A stretch of 64,000 bases of DNA from Variovorax sp. Root473 (lineage in GTDB: Bacteria; Pseudomonadota; Gammaproteobacteria; Burkholderiales; Burkholderiaceae_C), in contig NZ_LMEV01000013.1 of assembly GCF_001426505.1 (NCBI RefSeq), positions 186,001 to 250,000 of the forward strand, given 5' to 3'. A program made the position numbers and the translations under genes. The notes under the pieces are model-generated. The model was not told where the DNA came from. It did not search any database and worked only from the letters and a program-made list of their open reading frames with translations. Shown piece after piece: positions 21,215-29,566 of this stretch. Positions within the stretch are counted from its first letter, which is position 1, and each line of letters opens with the position of its first letter.

Positions 21215-22264
21215 ATGGCCCTGATGGATTTCATCAAGAAACAGTTCATCGACATCATCCAGTGGACCGAGTCCGGCGATGGCACGCTGGCCTGGCGTTT
21301 CCCGATGGCCGAGATGGAAATCCAGAACGGCGCCTCGCTCACGGTGCGCGAGTCGCAGATGGCCGTGTTCGTCAACGAAGGCCAGGTGGCCGACGTGTTC
21401 GGCCCCGGCATGTACAAGCTCACGACGCAGACGCTGCCCGTGCTCACGTACCTGAAGAACTGGGACAAGCTCTTCGAATCCCCCTTCAAGAGCGACGTCT
21501 ATTTCTTCAGCACGCGCCAGCAGGTCGACCAGAAGTGGGGCACGCCCCAGCCGATCACGATCCGCGACAAGGACTTCGGCGCCGTGCGCCTGCGCGCCTT
21601 CGGCAACTACAGCTTCCGCATTGGCGACCCGAAGCTGTTCCACACCGAAATCTCCGGCACGCGCGATACCTATTCCGTGGCCGACCTCGACGGCCAGCTG
21701 CGCGGGCTGGTGCTGCAGAACATCAGCAACGCCATTGCGTCCAGCGGCCTGCCCTTCCTGGACCTGGCGGCCAACCAGATCCAGTTCGCGACCGCGCTCG
21801 CCGCGCAGCTGGTGCCCGAGTTCGAGAAGATCGGCATCAAGCTCGAGAACATCACGGTCCAGAACGTTTCCCTGCCCGAAGAGCTGCAGAAGATCCTCGA
21901 CCAGAAGATCGGCATGGGCATGGTCGGCAACGACATGGGCAAGTTCATGCAGTACCAGACGGCGCAGGCCATTCCCAAGTTCGCCGAAGGTGCGGCGGGT
22001 GGTGGCGGCATCGCGGGCGATGCGATGGGCCTGGGCGCCGGCGTCGCGCTCGGCCAGGTGCTGGCGCAGAACCTCGCACAGGGCCTGAGCCCGAACGCCG
22101 CGGCCCAGGCTGCGGCCACGACGCAGCAGCCAGCGGTGGCCGTGGTGAGCGCCGCCGACGTGATGACCACGCTCGAGAAGCTCGGCGAACTCAAGACCAA
22201 GGGCATCCTCACGCAGGAAGAGTTCGACGCCAAGAAGGCCGAACTGCTCAAAAAATTGGTCTAA
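21215..22264 (+). CDS. SPFH domain protein with a C-terminal SHOCT motif
   Basis: 349 residues of the YdjI/virion-core-like SPFH (band-7) group: FIDIIQWTES and a beta-rich start (residues 1-110), an SPFH helical region (about 150-250) and an Ala/Gly-rich linker (about 255-315). The last 30 residues, LEKLGELKTKGILTQEEF plus KKAELLKKL, form a SHOCT motif. SHOCT is a short oligomerisation or partner-binding module found on many stress and envelope proteins. It has no membrane segment, so it is probably a peripheral scaffold. It heads a co-oriented block running to 29.5 kb. The ATG has AGAGGA about 8 nt upstream. Repeat B copy 2 starts directly after the stop. Confidence 0.85.
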   Translation: MALMDFIKKQFIDIIQWTESGDGTLAWRFPMAEMEIQNGASLTVRESQMAVFVNEGQVADVFGPGMYKLTTQTLPVLTYLKNWDKLFESPFKSDVYFFSTRQQVDQKWGTPQPITIRDKDFGAVRLRAFGNYSFRIGDPKLFHTEISGTRDTYSVADLDGQLRGLVLQNISNAIASSGLPFLDLAANQIQFATALAAQLVPEFEKIGIKLENITVQNVSLPEELQKILDQKIGMGMVGNDMGKFMQYQTAQAIPKFAEGAAGGGGIAGDAMGLGAGVALGQVLAQNLAQGLSPNAAAQAAATTQQPAVAVVSAADVMTTLEKLGELKTKGILTQEEFDAKKAELLKKLV

Positions 22265-22358
22265 CCCCCAGGCTTCGCGCACTTCGTGTCGCTTCTCCTC
22301 CCCCCTTGCAGGGGGCAACACCTACGGCCCGGCAAAGCCGGTTCCGTGGTGTTTCCCG
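22264..22358 (+). repeat. Repeat B, copy 2
   Basis: In the same polarity as the SPFH gene it reads cccccaggc-tail, CCCCC/GGGGG hairpin, then the long stem AACACC...GGTGTT around CCGGCAAAGCCGG. It begins at the base after the SPFH stop codon. The long-stem pairs differ from copy 4 but remain paired. Confidence 0.85.
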
Positions 22359-22400
22359 CAGCTGCATCTGTGGTTGCTGCCGTTGATTTCCTGAGCTGTC

Positions 22401-23879
22401 ATGGCTGAGGAACCCGGCAACCAACGCTACTACCGCGCGCCCTGCCCCGGCTGCGGCGCGCCGGTCGAATTCCGCTCGGCGCAATCGACGCACGCGGTCT
22501 GCCCGTACTGCCAGAGCACCGTCGTGCGCCAGGGCGACACGCTCGCGCGCACCGGCAAGATGGCCGAGCTGTTCGACGATTTCAGCCCGCTGCAGCTCTT
22601 TGCCTCGGGCCGCGTCCAGGACAAGCCTTTCACGCTGATCGGCCGGCTGCAGTACACCTACCCCGGCGGACGCTGGACCGAGTGGATCGCCTCGCTCGAC
22701 GGCGACCGCACCGGCGTTCTCAGCGAAGACAACGGCGCCTACGTCTTCGCGCTGCCCTTCGACCTGCAGCGCGCCGCGCCGCCACCGGTCGACCTGCGCG
22801 TGGGCGCCACCACCGCCTTCGCCGGCCAGAGCTACATCGTCACGTCCAACGAGCAGGTGGCGCTGACCTCCGCGCAGGGCGAGCTGCCGCACCTGCCCGA
22901 ACTCGGCAGTCCGTTCGCGATGGTCGAGCTGCGCAACGACAAGGGGCTGGTGCTCAGCATCGACTACGGCACCGCCAAGCCCAGCGCGTACCTCGGCCGC
23001 TCGGTGCAGCTGGACGACCTTCAGCTCACTGGCCTGCGCGACGAATCCGCGAAGGACGAAAAGGGCCGCAGCTTCAACTGCCCGAACTGCGGCTCGCCCG
23101 TCTCGGTCAACCTGGCCGACAGCAAGAGCATCACCTGCGGCAACTGCCACAGCATCATCGATCTGTCGCAAGGCATCGGCGGCGAGCTCAAGCACGCCGA
23201 GCAGAACGAGCCGGTGCGCCCGCTCATCGCGCTGGGCAGCGTGGGCCAGCTGCAGGGCGCGCAATGGCAGGTGGTGGGCTTCCAGCACCGCATGGGCCAG
23301 GAGCCCGGCGACGACGAGCAGTTCGGCTGGGACGAGTACCTGCTCTACAACAAGAAGCGTGGCTTCAGCTTCCTGGTCGATGCCGAAGACGGCTGGAGCA
23401 TGGTCAAGCCGACCACCGGCGCGCCCGTGATGGCCGAGAACGGCAACACCGCCACCTACCTCAACAAGCGCTACCAGCAGCAGTACGCCTACAACGCCGA
23501 AACCACCTACGTGGCCGGCGAGTTCTACTGGCAGGTCGAGCGCGGGCAGAAAACCTTCAATCGCGACTTCGCGAGCGGCGGTGCGCTGCTCTCGATGGAG
23601 CGCTCGGCCAACGAACTGACCTGGTCCTCGGGCAGCAAGATCGACAGCGGCGTCGTGGCCACGGCCTTCAAGCTCGACGCCAAGAAAGACCTGTTCTCGC
23701 GCGGCGACGCGCTGCCCGTGAGCGCCGCGTCCGGCATGGGCTGCGGCACGATCATCCTCGTCATCGTGGTCATCATCTTCGTGCTGATCCTGATGAGCAA
23801 CTGCAGCGGCTCCTCGAGCGGTTACCGCAGCTCGGGCGGCTCGTACGGCGGCTACTCAAGTGGCGGCGGCCACAAATGA
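22401..23879 (+). CDS. DUF4178 domain protein with two zinc ribbons
   Basis: 492 residues. The N-terminus has a zinc ribbon (CPGCGAP ... CPYCQS, residues 15-37), followed by a DUF4178-type beta-rich region (TLIGRLQYTYPGGRWTEWIA). A second ribbon (CPNCGSP ... CGNCHS, near 227-250) precedes a second DUF4178 unit with QWQVVGFQHRMG and DEYLLYNKKRGFSFLV. A single membrane segment (MGCGTIILVIVVIIFVLILM) near 450-470 leads to a short Gly/Ser/Tyr-rich tail. Most of the protein should face the cytoplasm. The function of the family is unknown. It recurs beside DUF350 proteins and aminopropyltransferases, as here. Confidence 0.85.
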   Translation: MAEEPGNQRYYRAPCPGCGAPVEFRSAQSTHAVCPYCQSTVVRQGDTLARTGKMAELFDDFSPLQLFASGRVQDKPFTLIGRLQYTYPGGRWTEWIASLDGDRTGVLSEDNGAYVFALPFDLQRAAPPPVDLRVGATTAFAGQSYIVTSNEQVALTSAQGELPHLPELGSPFAMVELRNDKGLVLSIDYGTAKPSAYLGRSVQLDDLQLTGLRDESAKDEKGRSFNCPNCGSPVSVNLADSKSITCGNCHSIIDLSQGIGGELKHAEQNEPVRPLIALGSVGQLQGAQWQVVGFQHRMGQEPGDDEQFGWDEYLLYNKKRGFSFLVDAEDGWSMVKPTTGAPVMAENGNTATYLNKRYQQQYAYNAETTYVAGEFYWQVERGQKTFNRDFASGGALLSMERSANELTWSSGSKIDSGVVATAFKLDAKKDLFSRGDALPVSAASGMGCGTIILVIVVIIFVLILMSNCSGSSSGYRSSGGSYGGYSSGGGHK

Positions 23880-23945
23880 CGAAGATCGCGCGCAGGCGCT
23901 GCTCTTCTCTCACTTCTTTCTTTATTGCTACCACTGGAGGTCCCC

Positions 23946-24164
23946 ATGGGAATTGAATGGCTGAAACCGGGCGTGGTCCTCGGATCGCTCGTGTATGCGC
24001 TGATCGGCGTGGTGGTCTTCTGGATCTGCTTCCTCATCATCGACAAGATCACCCCCTATGACCTGTGGGGCGAGATCGTCGAGAAGCAGAACATGGCGCT
24101 GGCCCTGGTCGTGGCTGCCATGAGCCTGGGCATCAGCGTCATCGTGGCCGCTGCAATCCATTGA
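23946..24164 (+). CDS. DUF350 small membrane protein
   Basis: 72 residues with two hydrophobic segments (VLGSLVYALIGVVVFWICFL and MALALVVAAMSLGISVIVAA) separated by IDKITPYDLWGEIVEKQN, which is the DUF350 (YjfL-like) pattern in half-length form. GGAGG at 23936-23940 lies 5 nt before the ATG. Its stop overlaps the TTG start of the aminopropyltransferase as TTGA. In E. coli the DUF350 protein YjfL is encoded beside the glutathionylspermidine-synthase-like YjfC, another link to polyamine chemistry. Confidence 0.85.
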   Translation: MGIEWLKPGVVLGSLVYALIGVVVFWICFLIIDKITPYDLWGEIVEKQNMALALVVAAMSLGISVIVAAAIH

Positions 24165-25804
24165 GCGACGCGGTCCTGCCCGCGCGCACCCCACAGGCGC
24201 GGGGGCCGCAACCTGTCGAGATCGCGTTGCTCGCCAGCGTGTTCGTGGTCGCCGCGTGCGGCCTGGTCTACGAACTGAGTGCGGCGGCGCTGAGCTCCTA
24301 CCTGCTCGGCGACTCGGTGCTGCAGTTCAGCACCATCATCGGCACTTACCTGTTCGCCATGGGCGTGGGCTCGTGGCTCTCGCGCTACTTCGACCGGCAA
24401 CTGCCGGCGCACTTCCTTCGCATCGAGCTGCTCGTGGCGCTGATCGGCGGCGCGCTGCCGGCGATCCTGTTCCTGGCCAACGCCTACGTGCCAGGCGCGT
24501 TCCGGCTGCTGCTGTACGGCCTCGTGGTGGTGGTGGGCACGCTGGTGGGGCTGGAGATTCCGCTGGTGATGCGCATCCTCAAGCGCAACATCGTGCTCAA
24601 GGACCTCGTGTCGCAGGTGCTGACCTTCGACTACCTGGGCGCGCTCGCCGTGTCGGTCGCGTTCCCGCTCATTCTTGTGCCGCAGCTCGGCATGATCCGC
24701 ACCGGCCTGCTGTTCGGCGTGATGAATGCCGCCGTGGCCGTGTGGGCGCTGTGGCTGTTCCGCCATGAACTGCGCCGCGCCGGCGCGCATGCGGTGGCCT
24801 GCTTCCTGACGCTGGCCGCGCTCATTGGCGCCTTCTGGGGCGCCGACCACATCACCACGCTGGCGGAAGACAAGTTCTACCAGGACCACATCGTCTTCAG
24901 CGCCAGCTCGCCCTATCAGCGCATCGTGGTCACGCGCGGCGCGCTGGGCCACCGGTTGTTCCTCAACGGCAACCTGCAGTTCGCTGAGCGCGACGAGTAC
25001 CGCTACCACGAGGCGCTCGTGCACCCCGCGATGGCCGCGCACGGCGCGCCGAAGAAGGTTGCGGTGCTCGGCGGTGGCGACGGCATGGCGGTACGCGAAA
25101 TCCTCAAGTACCCCTCGGTCGAGTCGGTCACGCTGGTCGAGCTCGATCCGAACATGACGCAGCTCTTCACCACGCACGAGACGCTGGCCGCGCTCAACGG
25201 GCACGCGCTCTCGTCGCCGAAGGTGAAGATCGTCAACACCGACGCGTTCCAGTGGCTGCAGCAGGGGGGCGGATCGAGCGCCGTCGGGCCGCCCCAAGGC
25301 GCGAGCGCCCCCTCGGGGGGCAGCGAACCACGCGCAGCGGGGAGCGTGGGGGCCGACGATATGTTCGATGTGATCGTGGTCGACTTTCCCGATCCGACCA
25401 ACTTCGCCATCGGCAAGCTCTACACCAACAGCTTCTACGCGCTGCTCGACCGGCGCCTGTCGGCCAGCGGCTACGCGGTAATCCAGACCACCTCGCCGCT
25501 GGTGGCGCGCAAGAGCTACTGGACCGTGGCGAGCACCATCGAGTCGGTCGGCCTGAAGGCCACGCCGTACCACGCGCACGTGCCCAGCTTCGGCGAGTGG
25601 GGCTACATCCTCGCGAGCCGCCGGCCCTACCGGCTGCCCGATGCGCTGCCGGGCGGCATGCGCTTTCTCACGCCCGCGACACTGCCCCTGATGTTCGACT
25701 TTCCGCTCGACATGGCGCGCGTGCCGACCGAAGTGAACCGCCTGTCGAACCAGACCCTCGTCACCACCTATGAGCAGGAGTGGGGCAAGGTCATGGCGCA
25801 CTGA
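24161..25804 (+). CDS. Membrane-anchored spermidine-synthase-like aminopropyltransferase
   Basis: 547 residues. The N-terminal half (residues about 20-225) has six or seven membrane segments and the signature VYELSAAALSSYLLGDSVLQFS. The C-terminal half is a spermidine-synthase/SAM-fold domain with SPYQRIVVTR, LNGNLQFAERDEYRYHE, the nucleotide motif VAVLGGGDGMAVREIL, VELDPNM and VVDFPDP. Residues about 377-398 (VGPPQGASAPSGG and on) are encoded by repeat A. They fall between the DAFQWL and DVIVVDFPDP motifs, next to the active site. Soluble SpeE transfers aminopropyl from decarboxylated SAM to putrescine; the substrate of membrane-fused forms is unknown. TTG start overlaps the DUF350 stop. Confidence 0.85.
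   Translation: MSDAVLPARTPQARGPQPVEIALLASVFVVAACGLVYELSAAALSSYLLGDSVLQFSTIIGTYLFAMGVGSWLSRYFDRQLPAHFLRIELLVALIGGALPAILFLANAYVPGAFRLLLYGLVVVVGTLVGLEIPLVMRILKRNIVLKDLVSQVLTFDYLGALAVSVAFPLILVPQLGMIRTGLLFGVMNAAVAVWALWLFRHELRRAGAHAVACFLTLAALIGAFWGADHITTLAEDKFYQDHIVFSASSPYQRIVVTRGALGHRLFLNGNLQFAERDEYRYHEALVHPAMAAHGAPKKVAVLGGGDGMAVREILKYPSVESVTLVELDPNMTQLFTTHETLAALNGHALSSPKVKIVNTDAFQWLQQGGGSSAVGPPQGASAPSGGSEPRAAGSVGADDMFDVIVVDFPDPTNFAIGKLYTNSFYALLDRRLSASGYAVIQTTSPLVARKSYWTVASTIESVGLKATPYHAHVPSFGEWGYILASRRPYRLPDALPGGMRFLTPATLPLMFDFPLDMARVPTEVNRLSNQTLVTTYEQEWGKVMAH
25286..25354. repeat. Repeat A, copy 4, inside the aminopropyltransferase gene
   Basis: gggccgccccaaggcg, the gcgccccctcggggggc palindrome, cagcgaaccacg, and a tail ending gtgggggcc. 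Best match to copy 3 in amgK. It is read in the sense direction here and keeps the frame open. Confidence 0.85.
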
Positions 25805-25808
25805 CATG

Positions 25809-25907
25809 GCTCGCCCCCAGGCTGCGCGCACTTCATGTCGCTTCGCCAACCCCCTACCGGGGGCAACACCAGCGGCCCGGCAAAGCCGGTTCCGCGGCGT
25901 TCCTCGA
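25809..25907 (+). repeat. Repeat B, copy 3
   Basis: Begins about 5 nt after the aminopropyltransferase stop. Tail ctcgcccccaggctgcgcgc, CCCCC-TACC-GGGGG hairpin, then AACACC...GGCGTT long stem (one G-T wobble) around CCGGCAAAGCCGG. It separates this gene from the FAD oxidoreductase gene. Confidence 0.85.
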
Positions 25908-25921
25908 AGGAGCCGGGTGTC

Positions 25922-27526
25922 ATGAGGCGTCGTGGCTTTCTTGGGGCCGCGGCGGGTGCCCTGGCGCTGGCCGGCTGCGAGGCGCCGCCACCGCCCATCG
26001 AGGGCGGCTTCACCGGTATCGATGTCGCGCGCGGCCACGCGATGCGCAACGGCGCGCTGAGGTCGCAGGCGCCGGCGAGCGTCAGGCGCACGCGCGTCGT
26101 CATCGCGGGCGGGGGTGTTGCGGGCCTCGCAGCCGCGCGCGCGCTGCGCCTCGCGGGCATCGACGAATTCGCGCTGCTCGAACTCGAAGACACCGCCGGC
26201 GGCAACGCGCGCGGTGGCGCGGTCGGCGGCATCGCCTGTCCGCTCGGCGCGCACTACCTGCCCACGCCCGGCGACGATGCGCACGAGGTGCAGGACCTGC
26301 TCGAAGAACTCGGCCTGCGCCGCCGCGTGGCGGGCCGCTGGACCTACGACGAGCGCCACCTCTGCCACAGCCCGCAGGAGCGTTTGTTCTTCCGCGGCGA
26401 ATGGCAGGACGGGCTGCTCCCCGTGCATGGCGTCGGCGATGGCACGCACGCGCAGTACCGCCGCTTCGCGCAGCGCATCGACGCGCTGCAGCACGCCGCG
26501 CACTTCGCCATTCCCACGCTGCGCTTCGCCGTCACGCCCGAGCTGCTCGCGCTCGACGCCGTGCCCTTCGCGGGCTGGCTCGACCGCGAAGGCTTCGACG
26601 ACGCCCACCTGCGCTGGTACCTCGACTACTGCTGCCGGGACGACTACGGTGCCGGCATCGCGCAGGTGTCGGCCTGGGCCGGCATTCACTACTTCGCGAG
26701 CCGGCACGGCTTCCACGCGCCGGGCGACGCAAGCGGCAGTGTCAACGACACCAACCCCGATCGCGACGGCGTGCTCACCTGGCCCGAAGGCAACGGCTGG
26801 CTCACGCAGCAGCTGACCGCGCCGCTGGGCGAGCGCCTGCACACCGGCCAGGTCGTCACGCGCATCGCCGAGTTGCGCGGCGGTGTCGAAGTCGATGCGT
26901 GGGACGCCGCCTCGAAATCGATGGTGCGCTGGCAGGCCGAGCGCTGCATCGTCGCGCTGCCCGTCTTCATCGCCGCGCGCGTGGTCGAGAACCCGCCGGC
27001 GTTGTTGACCAGTGCCGCCGCGCACGTGCGCTACGCGCCGTGGCTGGTCGCCAACGTGCACCTGCGCGGCCCGCTGGCCGACCGCGTCGGCGCTGCGCCG
27101 AGCTGGGACAACGTGATCTACGGCACGCGCGGCCTCGGCTACGTCGATGCGCGCCACCAGACGCTCGACCCCACGCCGCGCGGCACCGTGCTCAGCTGGT
27201 ACCGCCCGCTGGGCCCGAGCAGCTACGACACCGGCGATGGCCGACAGCTGCTGCTCGAACGCCCGTGGACCGCATGGCGCGACGAGCTGCTGGCCGAGCT
27301 GTCGGTGCCGCACCCCGATCTGCCCGCGCTCGCCACGCGCGTCGAGATCACGCGCTACGGGCACGCCATGTCGATCCCGCGGCCCGGGCTGCTCGCGCAG
27401 ATCGGTGCGCACGGCGACCGCGTGGCCGCGGGCCGGCTGTCGTTCGCGCACGCGGACTGGTCGGGCTATTCGATCTTCGAGGAAGCCTTCACGCGCGGCC
27501 ACATCGCCGGAGCGAATCTCGCATGA
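25922..27526 (+). CDS. FAD-dependent oxidoreductase with a Tat/lipoprotein-like leader
   Basis: 534 residues. The N-terminus MRRRGFLGAAAGALALAGCE combines an RRxFL twin-arginine-like motif with an LAGC lipobox, so it is probably an exported, lipid-anchored protein folded with its cofactor. The dinucleotide-binding motif RVVIAGGGVAGLAAARAL is at about residues 60-77 with GGNARGG after the second strand, as in amine-oxidase/protoporphyrinogen-oxidase-like flavoproteins. The C-terminal part YGHAMSIPRPG ends in a typical FAD-contact motif. The substrate is unknown; an amine would fit the neighbourhood. The stop overlaps the next start (ATGA). Confidence 0.82.
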   Translation: MRRRGFLGAAAGALALAGCEAPPPPIEGGFTGIDVARGHAMRNGALRSQAPASVRRTRVVIAGGGVAGLAAARALRLAGIDEFALLELEDTAGGNARGGAVGGIACPLGAHYLPTPGDDAHEVQDLLEELGLRRRVAGRWTYDERHLCHSPQERLFFRGEWQDGLLPVHGVGDGTHAQYRRFAQRIDALQHAAHFAIPTLRFAVTPELLALDAVPFAGWLDREGFDDAHLRWYLDYCCRDDYGAGIAQVSAWAGIHYFASRHGFHAPGDASGSVNDTNPDRDGVLTWPEGNGWLTQQLTAPLGERLHTGQVVTRIAELRGGVEVDAWDAASKSMVRWQAERCIVALPVFIAARVVENPPALLTSAAAHVRYAPWLVANVHLRGPLADRVGAAPSWDNVIYGTRGLGYVDARHQTLDPTPRGTVLSWYRPLGPSSYDTGDGRQLLLERPWTAWRDELLAELSVPHPDLPALATRVEITRYGHAMSIPRPGLLAQIGAHGDRVAAGRLSFAHADWSGYSIFEEAFTRGHIAGANLA

Positions 27527-28641
27527 AGACGCTGGTGCTCGGCGGCTACGGCAACTTCGGCGCACGCATCAGCCGTGCGCTGGCGCAGGACGCAGGCATC
27601 GAGCTATTTGTCGGCGGGCGCGACCTCGAACGGGCCACGGCCTTTGCGCAATCGCTGGGTGGCAATGCGCGCGGTGTGCGCGTCGATGCGCAGTCGCCCG
27701 ATCTCGCGCAGGGGCTGGGTTTTCTGGGCGTCGACCTCGTCATCCACACCGCCGGCCCGTTCCAGGGCCAGGACTACCGCGTGCCGCAGGCCGTGGCGGC
27801 CGCCGGCGCGCACTACATCGACCTGGCCGACGGCCGACGTTTCGTCTGCGACTTTCCCGCCGCGATGGACGCCGCCTTCCGCAGCACAGGCCGCACTGCC
27901 GTCGCCGGCGCCAGCACGGTGCCGGCGCTGTCGTCGGCGGTGGTCGATCACCTCGCCGCCGGTTGGCAAAGCCTGCGCAGCATCGACATCTGCATCGCGC
28001 CGGCACAGGGCGCACCGCGCGGCGAAGCCACGCTCGCGGGCGTGCTCGCCTACTGCGGCGCGCCCATCCGCGTCTGGCAAGGCGGGCGCTGGACCGAGCA
28101 GCCCGGATGGGCCCATCCTGCGAGGGTGCAGTTCGCGCGCATGAAACCGCGCCGCGGCGCCCTGTGCGACATCCCCGATCTCGAACTCTTTCCCGCGCGC
28201 TATGCCGGCGTGCAATCGGTCATGTTCCGCGCCGCGCTCGAAGTCGGCCTGACCCAGCACGCCTTCGCCTTCCTGGCCTTCCTGCGCCGTGCGGGCTTGC
28301 TGCGCGCACCGCAGAAGCTCGCGCCGTTGCTGCATGCGACGGGCGGCGTGTTCGATGCCTTCGGCACCGCGCTGGGCGGCATGGTGGTGCGCGTCGAAGG
28401 CATCGATGCGCACGGCGTTGCCGCACGCCGCGCGTGGCACATCGCGGCCGACGACAACCATGGCCCCGAGATTCCCTGCATGGCCGCGATCCTGCTGGCG
28501 CGTCAGCTCGCGCGTGGTGACGCGTTGCCGTCGGGCGCGCATGCCTGTGCCGGCCTGCTCGCGCTGCCCGAGTTCGACCCCGAGTTCGCGCGCTGGGGCA
28601 TGGTGACGGATGTGATCGACGAAGCGTTGCCCGCGCCATGA
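27523..28641 (+). CDS. Saccharopine dehydrogenase-like NAD(P)-binding protein
   Basis: 372 residues. The N-terminal Rossmann motif VLGGYGNFGARISRAL and VGGRDLERA mark the saccharopine-dehydrogenase NAD(P)-binding group, with DLVIHTAGPFQGQDY and HYIDLADGRRFV in the expected places. Members act as reductases on diverse amino-acid or lipid substrates, so no substrate is assigned. It overlaps the FAD oxidoreductase at its start and the DoxX-like gene at its end, both by ATGA. Confidence 0.82.
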   Translation: MKTLVLGGYGNFGARISRALAQDAGIELFVGGRDLERATAFAQSLGGNARGVRVDAQSPDLAQGLGFLGVDLVIHTAGPFQGQDYRVPQAVAAAGAHYIDLADGRRFVCDFPAAMDAAFRSTGRTAVAGASTVPALSSAVVDHLAAGWQSLRSIDICIAPAQGAPRGEATLAGVLAYCGAPIRVWQGGRWTEQPGWAHPARVQFARMKPRRGALCDIPDLELFPARYAGVQSVMFRAALEVGLTQHAFAFLAFLRRAGLLRAPQKLAPLLHATGGVFDAFGTALGGMVVRVEGIDAHGVAARRAWHIAADDNHGPEIPCMAAILLARQLARGDALPSGAHACAGLLALPEFDPEFARWGMVTDVIDEALPAP

Positions 28642-29021
28642 CACGCCCTGCTGCGAATGACGACGACCGCCTGCTGCGCCTGAGCCTCGTCGCTGTCTGG
28701 CTGTTGACGGCCTTCGCCAGCATCGTCGAACTCGACGGCCAGAGCCGCCGCGTGCTGGCCGAATCGGGCATCGCCTCGCCGCCGTGGCTGGTGCAGTCGT
28801 TGATCGTCGGCGGCGCGATCGCCGATCTCGCGATCGGTCTGGCCCTGTGGCTGCGGCCTGGGCGCACGGTCTACCTCGCCGCCTTTTCCCTGATGCTCGC
28901 CATGACGCTCGTCGCGACGGTGCTGCAGCCCAGCCTGTGGCTGCACCCGCTCGGTCCGCTGCTCAAGAACCTGCCCATCGCCGCGCTGCTCTGGCACCTG
29001 TACCGGCGCGCCACGCCATGA
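28638..29021 (+). CDS. DoxX-like small membrane protein
   Basis: 127 residues with four hydrophobic segments starting LLRLSLVAVWLLTAFASIVE, and GGAIADLAIGLALWLRPGR near residue 57, the pattern of the DoxX-like_4 group. An inner-membrane protein of unknown activity; DoxX relatives are often tied to thiosulfate or redox functions. It is translationally overlapped with both neighbours. Confidence 0.75.
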   Translation: MTRPAANDDDRLLRLSLVAVWLLTAFASIVELDGQSRRVLAESGIASPPWLVQSLIVGGAIADLAIGLALWLRPGRTVYLAAFSLMLAMTLVATVLQPSLWLHPLGPLLKNLPIAALLWHLYRRATP

Positions 29022-29497
29022 ACACCTACCTCGTCCTCAAGTGGCTGCACATCGTCTCCAGCGTGCTGATGGTCGGCACGGGGCTGGGGTCGGCCTTCTA
29101 CATGTTCTTTGCCAACCGCAGCGGCAGCGTGCCGGCGCAGGCGGTGGTGAGCCGGCTGGTGGTGCGCGCCGACTGGTGGTTCACCACGCCCACGGTGATC
29201 CTGCAGCCGGTCACGGGCTTCGCGCTGGCGCACATGGCGGGCTGGCCGCTGTCGACGCCGTGGCTCGCGCTGTCGCTGGGGCTCTTCGTGCTCGCCGGAA
29301 TCTGCTGGTTGCCGGTGGTGTGGCTGCAGATCCGCATGGCGGCCCTGGCGGCGCAGGCGCATCGCGATGCAATGCCATTGCCGCCGCTGTACAGGCGCTA
29401 CCAGCGCTGCTGGGAGCTGCTGGGCTACCCGGCTTTCGTGGCGATGGCTGTCGTGTTCTGGTTGATGGTGAACAAGCCGCAACTGTCGTTCTCCTGA
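29018..29497 (+). CDS. DUF2269 membrane protein
   Basis: 159 residues with four hydrophobic segments. LKWLHIVSSVLMVGTGLGSAF at the start and the RADWWFTTPTVILQPVTG motif near residue 50 are typical of DUF2269. The His in WLHI and the Trp/Thr-rich loop hint at cofactor or quinone contact, but this is inference. Last gene of the tightly overlapping run that begins with the FAD oxidoreductase. Confidence 0.8.
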   Translation: MNTYLVLKWLHIVSSVLMVGTGLGSAFYMFFANRSGSVPAQAVVSRLVVRADWWFTTPTVILQPVTGFALAHMAGWPLSTPWLALSLGLFVLAGICWLPVVWLQIRMAALAAQAHRDAMPLPPLYRRYQRCWELLGYPAFVAMAVVFWLMVNKPQLSFS

Positions 29498-29566
29498 GCG
29501 GATGTCATGGTGGCGTCACGCCTGGCCGGCAAGGTCTCGCGTTTTCGACTGAAAGCTTTTTCGTTC

